A stretch of DNA of 62,497 nt from Planktomarina sp. (GTDB lineage Bacteria; Pseudomonadota; Alphaproteobacteria; Rhodobacterales; Rhodobacteraceae). Positions 26,829 to 35,761 of this stretch are shown here, one piece after another (the stretch's first letter is position 1; each line of letters starts with the position of its first letter). The notes below the pieces were generated by a model. That model was given only the letters and a program-made list of their open reading frames with translations, searched no databases and was not told the origin of the DNA. The stretch spans positions 1 through 62,497 of the forward strand of contig JADHLF010000008.1 in NCBI GenBank assembly GCA_016780825.1, given 5' to 3'. Made by a program: the position numbers and the translations under genes.

Positions 26829-27986
26829 ATGACAGTCGTTCCAATTACATCCGCTGATTTGAAAGCGGCCGAAGTTTCCTGGTTTTCGGCCCTGTGCTCT
26901 GATGACTACCAATATCTTGGCGTACCGGATGGCGCATTGCGCTCCTCTTGGGCGCATTGCAGCAAAATTGTGCAGCAATCAGAGGCCAATGGGTTTCGCA
27001 ATATCCTTTGCCCGTCCTCTTATCAGGTCGGGCAAGATACTTTGTCTTTCGTTGCCGGGTGCGCCCCATTGACCGAAAAAATCAATATGCTGGCCGCCAT
27101 TCGCTGCGGCGAGATGCAGCCGATTATGTTGGCGCGAACTGTGGCGACTTTGGATCATATGCTCAAAGGGCGTTTGACCCTGAATGTGATTTCATCCGAT
27201 TTCCCCGGTCAAAAGGAGCCGAGTTCCTATCGCTATCAAAGATCGCGTGAGGTGGTCCAGATTCTCAAGCAAGCCTGGACGGCCGATGAGATAAATTTTG
27301 CGGGTGAAATTTACAACTTCCAGGGGGTCAGCGCAGAGCCCGCAAGGCCCTATCAACAAAACGGCGGCCCGCTGCTTTATTTTGGGGGGTATTCGCCCGA
27401 TGCGGTCGAGCTTTGCGCCGAACATTGTGATGTCTATCTCATGTGGCCGGAGACTCGGGAAGATTTGAGCCAAAGGATGCAGGCGGTACATGCACGGGCC
27501 GAGACCTACGGCCGGAGGTTGGATTACGGTTTGCGCGTGCATATGATCGTGCGCGATACCGAGCAAGAAGCGCGCGAATTTGCGCAAGAATTGGTTTCCA
27601 AACTCGATGATGAAACCGGAAGCGCCATCCGCAACCGGGCCTTGGACAGCGGATCCTATGGGGTATCTCGGCAAGCGCGGAACCGTGACCTGGCTGACAT
27701 GGATGGGTTTATTGAGCCGCATCTGTGGACCGGCGTGGGGCGTGCACGCTCGGGTTGTGGCGCGGCCCTTGTCGGATCTGCGGATCAAATATTGTCCGAG
27801 CTCGAAGCCTACCAAAAGATGGGGATGCGCTCATTTATTTTTTCTGGCTATCCGCATTTGGAAGAATGTGACTATGTTGGCAAGCTGGTCTTGCCGCATA
27901 TGGCAACCTGTTCTTTGCCGCATGAATATGGGCGCGTGCCTCATGAAACCCCTGCAACCCCACTTGGAAATGGACCCCGCGTGTAA
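26829..27986 (+). CDS. SsuD-like FMNH2-dependent monooxygenase; candidate sulfoquinovose monooxygenase (SmoC-like)
   Basis: The 385-residue protein is a luciferase-like flavin monooxygenase of the alkanesulfonate monooxygenase (SsuD) branch. Shared segments are LARTVATLDHMLKGRLTLNVISSD, GPLLYFGGYSPDAVELCAEHCDVYLMW, GLRVHMIVRDTEQEA, NLW-like LWTGVGRARSGCGAALVG and FIFSGYPHLEE. SsuD-type enzymes cleave C-S bonds of sulfonates to release sulfite. It overlaps by 1 nt an aldo/keto reductase, the pairing seen for SmoC and SmoB of the Agrobacterium sulfo-SMO pathway, where SmoC turns sulfoquinovose into 6-oxo-glucose. No flavin reductase gene is adjacent. The family is certain, the substrate inferred; another sulfonate remains possible. 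Confidence 0.82.
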   Translation: MTVVPITSADLKAAEVSWFSALCSDDYQYLGVPDGALRSSWAHCSKIVQQSEANGFRNILCPSSYQVGQDTLSFVAGCAPLTEKINMLAAIRCGEMQPIMLARTVATLDHMLKGRLTLNVISSDFPGQKEPSSYRYQRSREVVQILKQAWTADEINFAGEIYNFQGVSAEPARPYQQNGGPLLYFGGYSPDAVELCAEHCDVYLMWPETREDLSQRMQAVHARAETYGRRLDYGLRVHMIVRDTEQEAREFAQELVSKLDDETGSAIRNRALDSGSYGVSRQARNRDLADMDGFIEPHLWTGVGRARSGCGAALVGSADQILSELEAYQKMGMRSFIFSGYPHLEECDYVGKLVLPHMATCSLPHEYGRVPHETPATPLGNGPRV

Positions 27987-28870
27987 TGGAACGAATTTCA
28001 CTGACTGAGACTGTGGCGTTGAGCCGTTTGATTTATGGCATGTGGCGTTTGGCAGATGACAACGACACCAGCCCGAGCCATGTGCAGGCGAAAATTGAGA
28101 CCTGTTTGGCACAGGGCATCACAACGATGGATCAAGCGGATATCTATGGCGGATATGAGGCGGAGGAGCTGTTCGGCAAGGCTTTGCGCGCGGCGCCGCA
28201 TCTGCGCGATCAAATCGAAATTGTGACCAAATGCGATATTATCGTTGGCGCCGGGCGCTATGCCAGCACGCGGGTGAAACACTATGATACGTCAGCGGCG
28301 CATATTGCCGCCTCGATTGATCACTCATTGCGCCTTATGGGCATTGAAAAAATCGACCTTTTGCTGGTGCACCGGCCGGACCCGATGATGGATCATCACG
28401 AGACAGGGGCGGCTCTGGATGCTGCGGTGGCCTCTGGGAAAGTGGCGGCTGTAGGCGTGTCCAATTTTAAACGCCATGATTGGACCTTGCTGCAATCTGC
28501 GATGAAAACGCCTCTGGCCACCAATCAGATTGAAATGAGCGTTTTGGAAAATAGCGCATTTACCAATGGCGATTTGGCCTTTTTGCAGGAGTTTGGCGTG
28601 CCGGCTATGGCCTGGTCTCCGCTGGCGGGCGGGGCGTTGTTCCGGGGGGAGAACCCGAAGCTTTTGAGCTTACTGCAAGAGATTGGTGCGGGCGATGCCG
28701 CGGCGGCGGCCGTGGCTTGGTTGCTGGCGCATCCCGCGCGCATCCTGCCTGTGCTCGGCACCAATTCTCTCGCGCGCATTGCCAAATTGGAGGCCGCCTG
28801 TGCCATTCCATTTGACCGCGAGCTTTGGTTTGAGGTGTTTGAAGCGGCCAATGGTCAGGAGGTGCCATAG
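27986..28870 (+). CDS. Aldo/keto reductase; candidate 6-oxo-glucose reductase (SmoB-like)
   Basis: The 294-residue protein is an aldo/keto reductase with a complete catalytic tetrad: Asp49, Tyr54, Lys82 and His129 (MDQADIYGGY, VTKCD, LLVHRPDP). The N-terminal LSRLIYGMWRLADD and DTSPSHVQAKIE segments place it in the YdhF-like branch that contains SmoB, which reduces 6-oxo-glucose to glucose with NADPH. It starts at the last base of the monooxygenase stop (TAATG), so both should be made in step. It is convergent with the aglR gene 6 nt downstream. The substrate is inferred from context. Confidence 0.83.
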   Translation: MERISLTETVALSRLIYGMWRLADDNDTSPSHVQAKIETCLAQGITTMDQADIYGGYEAEELFGKALRAAPHLRDQIEIVTKCDIIVGAGRYASTRVKHYDTSAAHIAASIDHSLRLMGIEKIDLLLVHRPDPMMDHHETGAALDAAVASGKVAAVGVSNFKRHDWTLLQSAMKTPLATNQIEMSVLENSAFTNGDLAFLQEFGVPAMAWSPLAGGALFRGENPKLLSLLQEIGAGDAAAAAVAWLLAHPARILPVLGTNSLARIAKLEAACAIPFDRELWFEVFEAANGQEVP

Positions 28871-28876
28871 CCTCTG

Positions 28877-29917
28877 CTATCTTGGTCGCGGAGGTTTTGT
28901 GGAGGAGCCGAGAATCAACTCAGCATCCAGCAATATGCCTTCCGGGTCCCGACCTGGATCGGCGATGGTTTTAAGCAAAAGGTCCGCGCTGAGACGACCG
29001 GCCTCGCGCACCGAAGAGCGGGTGGCGGTATAGACGGGCACCGCGGCGGGGTCGCGAAAATAAGACAAGTCATCATCATGGGTGATCACAGAGACATCTC
29101 GCCCGAGTTTCAGTTCTCTTTCGTCCAGCGCCCGCCGAATACCATTGGCCATGATGATCGAAGAGGTGACGATGGCCGTCGGTGGGGTGGGCAGGTCCAG
29201 AAGAGTAATGGCGTTTTTATAGCCATTGGGCTCGGTCATTTCGCTATGGGTGATATAGGCCTCGGCCACGGCGATATTGTTTTCTTTGAGCGCCCGCCGA
29301 TAGCCCCGCGTTCTGCGCATGGCAAAATCCATTTCTGCCACCCCGTTTATCAAACCAATCGAGCGATGGCCCAATTCGATCAACAATTGCGTTGCCCGGA
29401 AAAAGGATCGCTCATTGTTGACGTCCACCCAATTGTATTTCTCAACCGTATTGCTTGAGCGCCCATGCACAACAAAGGGCAGATTGAGATTGTTGAGCTG
29501 GGCGATGCGCTGTTCGTCGACCCGCGGCGCATGCACCACCACGCCATCCACCGCCGAACGCGCGGCCAATTCCTTATAGCTGGTGAATTCATCTTCATCT
29601 GGCACCAATGAGAGCAGCAGATCATAGCCACTTTGCGCATAGCGTGCGCTGGCGCCGGCGATGAAATCGGCAAAGATCGGATTGACCATTTCATGTTCTT
29701 TGGAAACGGAGACCAAATGGCCGATTGTCATCGACTTTCCTGTGGCCAAGCGCCGGGCCCGAGTGTTGGGTTTGTAATTGTGTTTTGCCGCAGCTTTTAG
29801 GACCAATTGGCGGGTTCTTTCGCTGACCTCAGGGAAGCCATTAAGCGCGCGACTCACCGTGGTTTGAGACATGCCAAGCTCTTGGGACAAAGATTTAAGA
29901 TTTGTAGAATTCGTCAA
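28877..29917 (-). CDS. aglR: LacI family repressor of the alpha-glucoside operon (AglR)
   Basis: The product has a LacI-type DNA-binding head (LKSLSQELGMSQTTVSRALNGFPEVSERTRQ) and a periplasmic-binding-protein-like sensor domain. I place the start at a TTG at 29917, directly before the conserved head (346 residues). In-frame starts at 30010 (ATG) or 30091 would add up to 58 residues without family resemblance. It is divergent from aglEFGAK, the same arrangement as in Sinorhizobium, and should repress it until alpha-glucosides are present. The inverted repeat AAGCGCTT overlaps its start, suggesting autoregulation. Confidence 0.83.
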   Translation of the reverse strand: MTNSTNLKSLSQELGMSQTTVSRALNGFPEVSERTRQLVLKAAAKHNYKPNTRARRLATGKSMTIGHLVSVSKEHEMVNPIFADFIAGASARYAQSGYDLLLSLVPDEDEFTSYKELAARSAVDGVVVHAPRVDEQRIAQLNNLNLPFVVHGRSSNTVEKYNWVDVNNERSFFRATQLLIELGHRSIGLINGVAEMDFAMRRTRGYRRALKENNIAVAEAYITHSEMTEPNGYKNAITLLDLPTPPTAIVTSSIIMANGIRRALDERELKLGRDVSVITHDDDLSYFRDPAAVPVYTATRSSVREAGRLSADLLLKTIADPGRDPEGILLDAELILGSSTKPPRPR

Positions 29918-29924
29918 AGCGCTT
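29917..29924. promoter_or_regulatory. LacI-type operator half of aglR (AAGCGCTT)
   Basis: The 8-bp palindrome AAGCGCTT lies over the proposed aglR start codon. It shares its core with the longer CAAAGCGCTTTG at 30100-30111 and would let AglR limit its own expression. Confidence 0.4.
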
Positions 29925-30280
29925 CCAATGCTTAACAGATTTTCTCGTCCCGCCGTCAAAAAACCCAATTTTTGGGACTTTAGGCCGTATTTTGTATATT
30001 TCTGTCTCATTTTTTGTAAATAATAAAGGAGTTTTTTTATGATAAAGTGATTTTTAATGAATTGACAGCGGGCGGATGGCAGAATAATCAAGAAAAATCC
30101 AAAGCGCTTTGAAAGCGTAATGATGTAAAAAAGGCTTGCATTTTCGACTCGGAATCTATGTTGTGTTTCGGGAAACCATGCTGGTTTTTAAAGGCCGTTT
30201 TGAGAGGCGTTGCGAATTGTATTGTAGCGCGTTTTGAGGGGTTAGCGACTGTGAAAAGAATAGACTTTTGGGAGGAATAA
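29918..30280. other. Divergent intergenic region aglR-aglE (363 bp)
   Basis: This is the only stretch over 300 bp without a gene if aglR starts at 29917. It is AT-rich near 29985-30060, holds the operator-like palindrome at 30100-30111 and ends with a GGGAGGA ribosome-binding site before aglE. A TTGCAT at 30136 with TATGTT at 30157 is a poor promoter candidate because the spacer is only 15 nt. I see no open reading frame with family resemblance here. Confidence 0.5.
30100..30111. promoter_or_regulatory. LacI-type operator upstream of aglE (CAAAGCGCTTTG)
   Basis: CAAAGCGCTTTG is a perfect 12-bp palindrome with the central CG typical of LacI-family operators, 170 bp upstream of the aglE start. 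A second copy of its AAGCGCTT core overlaps the aglR start. It is the best candidate for the AglR binding site controlling aglEFGAK. Confidence 0.55.
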
Positions 30281-31621
30281 ATGTCTTTTTCGAATAAACT
30301 TTTGAGCGGAGCTGCTGTGGCGGCTTTGTCCATGTCTTTCGCCGGAATGGCGCAAGCCGATGTCTGTGATACGCCTTCGAAACTCGGCGATCTTGGCAAT
30401 TTTGCCGGTGAGGTGATCACCATTGCTGGCTCCATGGAGGGCAAAGACGAAGAAATGCTGCTGAACACCGTAAGCTGCTTTGAAAAAGCAACGGGCGCTG
30501 TCGTTCAATACTCCGGTTCTCGTGATTTTGCAGCCCTAGTGGTTGCAGATTTGCGCTCCAACAACGCGCCAAATATTGCGATTTTCCCGCAGCCTGGTCT
30601 GGCCGCGGACATGGCGAAAGAAGGTCACTTGGTGCCACTGGGTGACGATTTGGCCAATTGGATGTCCGAAAACTATGGTGCGGGCTCCTCATGGGTTGAT
30701 CTGGGCACATATGCCGATGCCAAAGGCAAAGAAGATTTTTACGGCTTCGCCTTCAAAATGGATCTGAAATCCTTGGTTTGGTATTCTCCAGAGCAGTTTG
30801 AAGACAATGGCTACGACATCCCAACCACAATGGAGGAGCTGATTGCCCTTTCCGATCAAATGGTGGCCGATGGCAATACCCCATGGTGTATTGGCGTTGA
30901 ATCGGGCAATGCCACTGGTTGGACGGCGACAGATTGGATGGAAGATCTGATGCTGCGCACCACATCGCCCGAAAATTATGATCGCTGGGTCTCCAATGAT
31001 CTGCCGTTCAACAGCCCTGAAGTGTTGAATGCGATGGAAGTTTATGGTCAGTTTTCCCGCAATGACGACTATGTTGCCGGTGGGGCCTCCTCAGTTGCAA
31101 CAACATTCTTCGGCGACGCGCCAAAAGGCCTGTTCTCCTCGCCTGCCAGCTGCTTGATGCACCGTCAGGCCTCTTTCATCCCAGCCTTTTTCCCGAAAAA
31201 AGGTGAAGAAGTTGCAAATGGTGAAGCAGATTTCTTCTATTTCCCACCCTATGCATCGGCAAACCTTGGCAACCCAGTTTTGGGCGCCGGTACGCTTTGG
31301 ACCATGGCAAAAGACTCCCCTGCAACACGGGCGTTCTTCCAATACATGACCGAAGCATCGGCTCATGAAGCTTGGATGTCACAGGGCACATTCTTGACAG
31401 CCCACAAAGGCGCAGACTTGAATGCCTATGCGACACCAGCTTTGCGCAAACAGGGTGAAATTCTGTCCAACGCCACCACATTCCGCTTTGACGCATCTGA
31501 TCTGATGCCAGGGGCGATTGGTGCCGGTGCCTTCTGGTCAGAAATGACCGCTTTTGCAAATGGCCAGGATGCGAAAACCACAGGTGACAACATCCAAGCC
31601 GCATGGGACGCCATCAAGTAA
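30281..31621 (+). CDS. aglE: Alpha-glucoside ABC transporter, substrate-binding protein
   Basis: The 446-residue precursor has a Sec signal peptide (basic start, hydrophobic AAVAALSMSF core, cleavage after MAQA near residue 26) and a type 1 extracellular solute-binding fold of the maltose-binding kind (FAGEVITIAGSMEGKDEE, ...). It delivers alpha-glucosides such as sucrose, maltose or trehalose to AglF/AglG. A GGAGGA Shine-Dalgarno precedes the ATG. A strong stem-loop follows its stop codon and probably allows more of this protein than of the membrane parts. Confidence 0.9.
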   Translation: MSFSNKLLSGAAVAALSMSFAGMAQADVCDTPSKLGDLGNFAGEVITIAGSMEGKDEEMLLNTVSCFEKATGAVVQYSGSRDFAALVVADLRSNNAPNIAIFPQPGLAADMAKEGHLVPLGDDLANWMSENYGAGSSWVDLGTYADAKGKEDFYGFAFKMDLKSLVWYSPEQFEDNGYDIPTTMEELIALSDQMVADGNTPWCIGVESGNATGWTATDWMEDLMLRTTSPENYDRWVSNDLPFNSPEVLNAMEVYGQFSRNDDYVAGGASSVATTFFGDAPKGLFSSPASCLMHRQASFIPAFFPKKGEEVANGEADFFYFPPYASANLGNPVLGAGTLWTMAKDSPATRAFFQYMTEASAHEAWMSQGTFLTAHKGADLNAYATPALRKQGEILSNATTFRFDASDLMPGAIGAGAFWSEMTAFANGQDAKTTGDNIQAAWDAIK

Positions 31622-31644
31622 GATGCGCCTGATGTAAACAGCTT

Positions 31645-31680
31645 GAGGAGCGCAAAGAGTATTTGCGCTCCTCTTTTTCT
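31645..31680 (+). terminator. Stem-loop with T-run after aglE (partial terminator or mRNA stabiliser)
   Basis: GAGGAGCGCAAA (31645-31656) and TTTGCGCTCCTC (31662-31673) form a perfect 12-bp stem with a 5-nt loop, followed by TTTTTCT. This is an intrinsic terminator shape inside the operon, between the binding-protein gene and the permeases. The usual result is partial read-through and a stable, abundant aglE transcript. Confidence 0.8.
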
Positions 31681-31719
31681 AAGCTCCCCTGTTATCAGAT
31701 ATGATTTAAGGATCATGCG

Positions 31720-32973
31720 ATGCGCGCCTTAAGCCCAATTATAGCCAGCAATGGCCTTGCGATATTTCTGACAATTGTCTTTCTTTTGCCCATCACGGCG
31801 ATTTTTACTTTTGTCGTGACCACGCCATTGGACGATGTAATGGCAAATTTGGGCCTGTGGATGCATGCGAAATGGCAGTGGTCTTTTCCCGAATTTGACA
31901 CGCAAGAACGCTTTGCCAAAATCGGATTTGCCTTGAGATCGGTGGTGATAGCAGTTGGTATTTCCTTCATGTATTTCGGTATTTCGAATTGGCTGAACGC
32001 CAGTTTGGCGCGGGTGCGCTGCGAGAATTCTCTTGGTCGCCAATCAAATATCATTGAAGCGATCCAGCCTTGGATCTTCGTGGGCCCGACTTTGGTCTTG
32101 CTGCTTTTGTTCTTGCTGGTGCCGGCCTTATCGACGCTGTCATTGTCGTTCCAAGAGTATGACGGCACGCCCTCGGTGCGCAATTATGCCTTTCTTTGGG
32201 ATCCTGAGTCGCTGGGCTATTTGCAATTTCGTTTGGCGATGCGCAACAGTCTGATGTGGCTCATTCTCGTGCCCTCGACCTGCATCATCTTTGGACTTTT
32301 GATTGCGGTCCTCGCCGATTCTGTTTCCTGGGGCGTGGTGGCAAAAACTTTTATCTTTGTGCCTTTGGCGATTTCCTTTGTCGGCGCTGCGGTGATTTGG
32401 CGCAATATATTCGCCGGCGGGGGGATCGAACCTTTGGAGACCATCAATGGCATGACGCCCTCCTATCAAATCGGTTTGCTCAAATCCTTGTTGGGGCATA
32501 CGGCGGAATATAACGAGCCGCTTTACAGTTTGAAATTCTGGGGCAATTTCTTTTTGATGTGGATCTTGGTTTGGGTGCAGACCGGCTTTGCCATGGTGAT
32601 TTTCTCGGCGGCGCTGCGCGGCGTTCCGGAGGACACGATTGAAGCGGCGAAGATTGACGGGGCCAATCCCTTCCAGATGTTCTTCCGCGTGAAGCTGCCG
32701 CAGATCTATTCGACCGTTTTGGTGGTTTGGACGACATTGGTGGTGTTGGTGCTTAAAGTATTCGACATTCCCTATGCGCTGTCGGCGAACGATGATGATA
32801 AATTGCTGCTTGCGACCATGATGGAAAACGCCCGCAACAACTGGTCGATTGGCGGTGACAATGTGGACAATCTTTATGCCTCTATCGCGGTGATGCTCAT
32901 GCTCACAGTTGTGCCCAATATGGTGTTCAATGGCTGGCGCATTCGGCGTGAACAAAAAGAGCTTGGAAATTAA
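31720..32973 (+). CDS. aglF: Alpha-glucoside ABC transporter, permease AglF
   Basis: The 417-residue inner-membrane protein is a MalF-type CUT1 permease. Hydrophobic segments include residues about 8-30 and 68-90 near the N-terminus, then the core from about 110. The EAA loop that contacts the ATPase is EAAKIDGANPFQMFFRVKLPQ. It follows the aglE stem-loop after about 40 nt and is 11 nt before aglG. Together with AglG it forms the membrane channel. Confidence 0.92.
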   Translation: MRALSPIIASNGLAIFLTIVFLLPITAIFTFVVTTPLDDVMANLGLWMHAKWQWSFPEFDTQERFAKIGFALRSVVIAVGISFMYFGISNWLNASLARVRCENSLGRQSNIIEAIQPWIFVGPTLVLLLLFLLVPALSTLSLSFQEYDGTPSVRNYAFLWDPESLGYLQFRLAMRNSLMWLILVPSTCIIFGLLIAVLADSVSWGVVAKTFIFVPLAISFVGAAVIWRNIFAGGGIEPLETINGMTPSYQIGLLKSLLGHTAEYNEPLYSLKFWGNFFLMWILVWVQTGFAMVIFSAALRGVPEDTIEAAKIDGANPFQMFFRVKLPQIYSTVLVVWTTLVVLVLKVFDIPYALSANDDDKLLLATMMENARNNWSIGGDNVDNLYASIAVMLMLTVVPNMVFNGWRIRREQKELGN

Positions 32974-32984
32974 GGTATAGACAG

Positions 32985-34208
32985 ATGACAAAAACGCTCA
33001 GCCATATTGTCCTCGCCCTCATCGTATTTATTTGGGTCGTGCCTTTTGTGGCGCTTGTCTCGACCTCGATGCGATCTGAAGTGGCTGCGAAAACCTCCGG
33101 GTTCTGGACCTCTTTTACCCCGACGGAATTGGGGCATCGCTTTTCAACCCATGATAAAGACCAGCTGGAACCAACTGCGGTGATGCGCGGCAACATTCTG
33201 GAGCGGATCAATGCCGAGAGCTCCGGCTATTCGGTTTCGGGCGATGTAAAATCCATTTTGATCAAGACCCGTATCGCCGATCCGGAAAATCCCGGAAAAA
33301 CCAAATTGGTCCGCAAATTGGTGCCCGCGGGAGAGGCGATGGATGTTCGGGGCGGCGCGTTCGTCTTTGACACCAATGGGGATTTCACCTGGACCTTTGA
33401 TAAGGCCACGGCGCCCCAACCCAAAAATCTTGATGTATTTATCAATCAAGATCCGGCCTTTGGGGCCGATGCCTATATTGAGGTCTTGTTTGACAATAAG
33501 AACGTGCCCAATGCCTTGATCTCCTCATTCATCGTCACCATTCCAGCGACGATCATCCCGATCACAATTGCCGCCTTTGCCGCCTATGCTTTTGCTTGGA
33601 TGCAGTTTCCGGGCCGCGATTGGTTGTTTGTGATCGTGGTCTCATTGATGGTTGTGCCAACGCAATTGGCCTTCCTGCCGATCTTGCAAGGGTTCAGTGG
33701 AATTGCCTCTTGGGCGACAGCCTTAAACCAGTGGTTAACGGATTGTGAATTGACCGACAGCTGCCAAGTGGCTTCCAAGTCCTTTGCCAGCCTTTGGATC
33801 ACCCATACGGCCTTTGGCTTGCCCTTGGCGATTTATCTGCTGCGCAATTACATTGTGGGCCTGCCCAAAGAACTTTTGCAGAGCGCGCGGATTGATGGCG
33901 CCAGTCATTTGCAAATTTTCACGCGGATCATCGTGCCGCTCTCTGTACCGGCTTTGGCCTCTTTCAGCATCTTCCAATTTCTTTGGGTATGGAATGACTT
34001 GATCGTGGCTTTGTATATCGGACCGAATAATTCCTCGGATTTGGTCTTTCCCATTCGGCTGCAAAAACAATTGGGAACCTTCAAAGATCAGCTGCATTTG
34101 CTGAACGCCTCGGCGGTGATTTCCATGATCGTGCCGGTGGTCGTCTTCCTGTCGATGCAGCGATATTTCATTCGTGGGCTGCTGGCCGGCTCCGTAAAAG
34201 GTGGTTGA
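32985..34208 (+). CDS. aglG: Alpha-glucoside ABC transporter, permease AglG
   Basis: The 407-residue protein is the MalG-type partner permease. One N-terminal membrane segment (residues about 7-28) is followed by a periplasmic domain of roughly 140 residues, an expansion typical of AglG, before the remaining membrane helices. The EAA loop is QSARIDGASHLQIFTRIIVPLS. It ends 2 nt before the aglA ATG, so translation is coupled. Confidence 0.92.
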   Translation: MTKTLSHIVLALIVFIWVVPFVALVSTSMRSEVAAKTSGFWTSFTPTELGHRFSTHDKDQLEPTAVMRGNILERINAESSGYSVSGDVKSILIKTRIADPENPGKTKLVRKLVPAGEAMDVRGGAFVFDTNGDFTWTFDKATAPQPKNLDVFINQDPAFGADAYIEVLFDNKNVPNALISSFIVTIPATIIPITIAAFAAYAFAWMQFPGRDWLFVIVVSLMVVPTQLAFLPILQGFSGIASWATALNQWLTDCELTDSCQVASKSFASLWITHTAFGLPLAIYLLRNYIVGLPKELLQSARIDGASHLQIFTRIIVPLSVPALASFSIFQFLWVWNDLIVALYIGPNNSSDLVFPIRLQKQLGTFKDQLHLLNASAVISMIVPVVVFLSMQRYFIRGLLAGSVKGG

Positions 34209-34210
34209 TT

Positions 34211-35761
34211 ATGACTGAACTCAAATGGTGGGAAACCGCCGTTATTTACCAAATCTATCCCCGTTCCTTTCAGGATTCCAATTCTGATGGCATCGGCGAT
34301 TTGCCGGGGATTACCACGCGGCTTGAGTATATCGCCAATCTCGGGGTTGATGCGATTTGGATTAGCCCGTTCTACCCGTCGCCGCAGAAGGATTTCGGCT
34401 ATGATGTCTCCGATTACTGCGACATCAACCCTGAATACGGCAGCTTGGCGGATTTTGACGCGCTGATTGCCAAGGCGCATGGGCTCGGACTTAAGGTGAT
34501 GATTGACATCGTGCCGGGTCATTGTTCCGATCAGCATATTTGGTTTGAGCAAAGCCGGCAGTGGCGTGACAATCCGAAAGCAGATTGGTTTCACTGGGTC
34601 GATCCATTGGCGGATGGCTCGCCACCCACCAATTGGCTCTCCTTCTTTGGCGGGCGTGCTTGGACCTGGGAGCCGCGGCGGCAGCAATATTATTTACATA
34701 ATTTCCTGCCAAGCCAGCCCAATCTCAATCACGCCAATCCAAGTGTCATTGAAGCCTTTCAACAGATTGCGCGGTTTTGGTTCGATCGCGGCGTCGACGG
34801 GTTTCGCATGGATGCGGTGCATACGGTCAATGCAGATACCGCGCCTTATCGCAACAACCTGCCGAAACCGAACTTTAAGCTGGGCAGCTTGCCGCAAGAG
34901 CAGCAACCCTTCTTCCGGCAATTGCATGACAGCGCGCAGCTCAATCAACCTGCCATTCAAAACTTCATCGAAGCCTTCCGCAAAGTCGCGGATGAATATG
35001 ATGGAGACCGCTTCTTAATGGGTGAATTGCACGGCGATAATCCGGTTTTGGCCAGTGAGACCTTCACCGCACCCGGGCGTCTGCATGCGACCTATAATTT
35101 TAACCTCCTGGAATGGGCTGGGCTTGATGTGGCTGGGCTGGAGAAGGCGATTTCAACGGCGATTGAGGCCTTTAACGGCACCGGGCGGCTCACTTTTGCC
35201 TTTTCCAATCACGACGTGCCGCGGTCTGCCACGCGCCAATTGGCGCCCCTGGGTCTTGGGGAAGACCAGCAAGAGGCCTTGCAGTTGCTCTTGCTGAAAT
35301 TGGAAACCAGCCTGATTGGCTCGACCTGTGTCTACCAAGGCGAGGAACTGGCCCTCAGTGATGTGCAAGATATACCGCTTGATCGCATGCAAGATCCCTG
35401 GGGTATTGAATTTGCCCCCGTCTTTCTTGGCCGTGACACCTGCCGCACGCCCATGGTTTGGCGTAGGTCTGCCAATCAATGGGGTGGATTTTCCGATGCG
35501 CCCAGCACCTGGCTGCCCGTAGCCGCGGCGCATCTCGCACGCGCCGGCCTAGATGAGGCGGAGCGCCCCGGCTCTGTCTATTGCCAATTTGCGGAATTTT
35601 TGGCCTGGCGAAAAGCACAGCCGGCCATGATGCACGCCAATAATATGGCTTTAGTGGCCAGCGGGCCGAAAGAAATTGTCTTTGATCGCATGTCAGAGAC
35701 GCAAAATCTAAGATGTCGCTTTGATTTTGAAACATTAACAGCATCCATCGCGGAGATTTAA
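34211..35761 (+). CDS. aglA: Alpha-glucosidase, glycoside hydrolase family 13
   Basis: AglA hydrolyses imported alpha-glucosides in the cytoplasm. The 516-residue GH13 protein has the (beta/alpha)8 start WWETAVIYQIYPRSFQDSN, the nucleophile Asp around residue 201 (DGFRMDAVHTV), the acid/base Glu around 272 (FLMGELHGDN) and the stabilising Asp around 335 (FSNHDVPRS). The ATG at 34211 is used; a TTG at 34205 would add only two residues. It is within aglEFGAK and abuts aglK, which starts immediately after its stop codon. Confidence 0.94.
   Translation: MTELKWWETAVIYQIYPRSFQDSNSDGIGDLPGITTRLEYIANLGVDAIWISPFYPSPQKDFGYDVSDYCDINPEYGSLADFDALIAKAHGLGLKVMIDIVPGHCSDQHIWFEQSRQWRDNPKADWFHWVDPLADGSPPTNWLSFFGGRAWTWEPRRQQYYLHNFLPSQPNLNHANPSVIEAFQQIARFWFDRGVDGFRMDAVHTVNADTAPYRNNLPKPNFKLGSLPQEQQPFFRQLHDSAQLNQPAIQNFIEAFRKVADEYDGDRFLMGELHGDNPVLASETFTAPGRLHATYNFNLLEWAGLDVAGLEKAISTAIEAFNGTGRLTFAFSNHDVPRSATRQLAPLGLGEDQQEALQLLLLKLETSLIGSTCVYQGEELALSDVQDIPLDRMQDPWGIEFAPVFLGRDTCRTPMVWRRSANQWGGFSDAPSTWLPVAAAHLARAGLDEAERPGSVYCQFAEFLAWRKAQPAMMHANNMALVASGPKEIVFDRMSETQNLRCRFDFETLTASIAEI

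Noticed and set aside
28877..30091. 404-residue reading of aglR
   Set aside because: The additional 58 residues have no family match and would cover AT-rich promoter-like DNA; a TTG directly before the conserved DNA-binding head fits better.
30136..30162. Promoter for aglE (TTGCAT ... TATGTT)
   Set aside because: The spacer is only 15 nt and the -10 is weak; I could not define the aglE promoter.
32140..32991. 283-residue frame on the minus strand over aglF
   Set aside because: His/Arg-rich composition with no domain pattern, fully opposite a well-supported permease gene.
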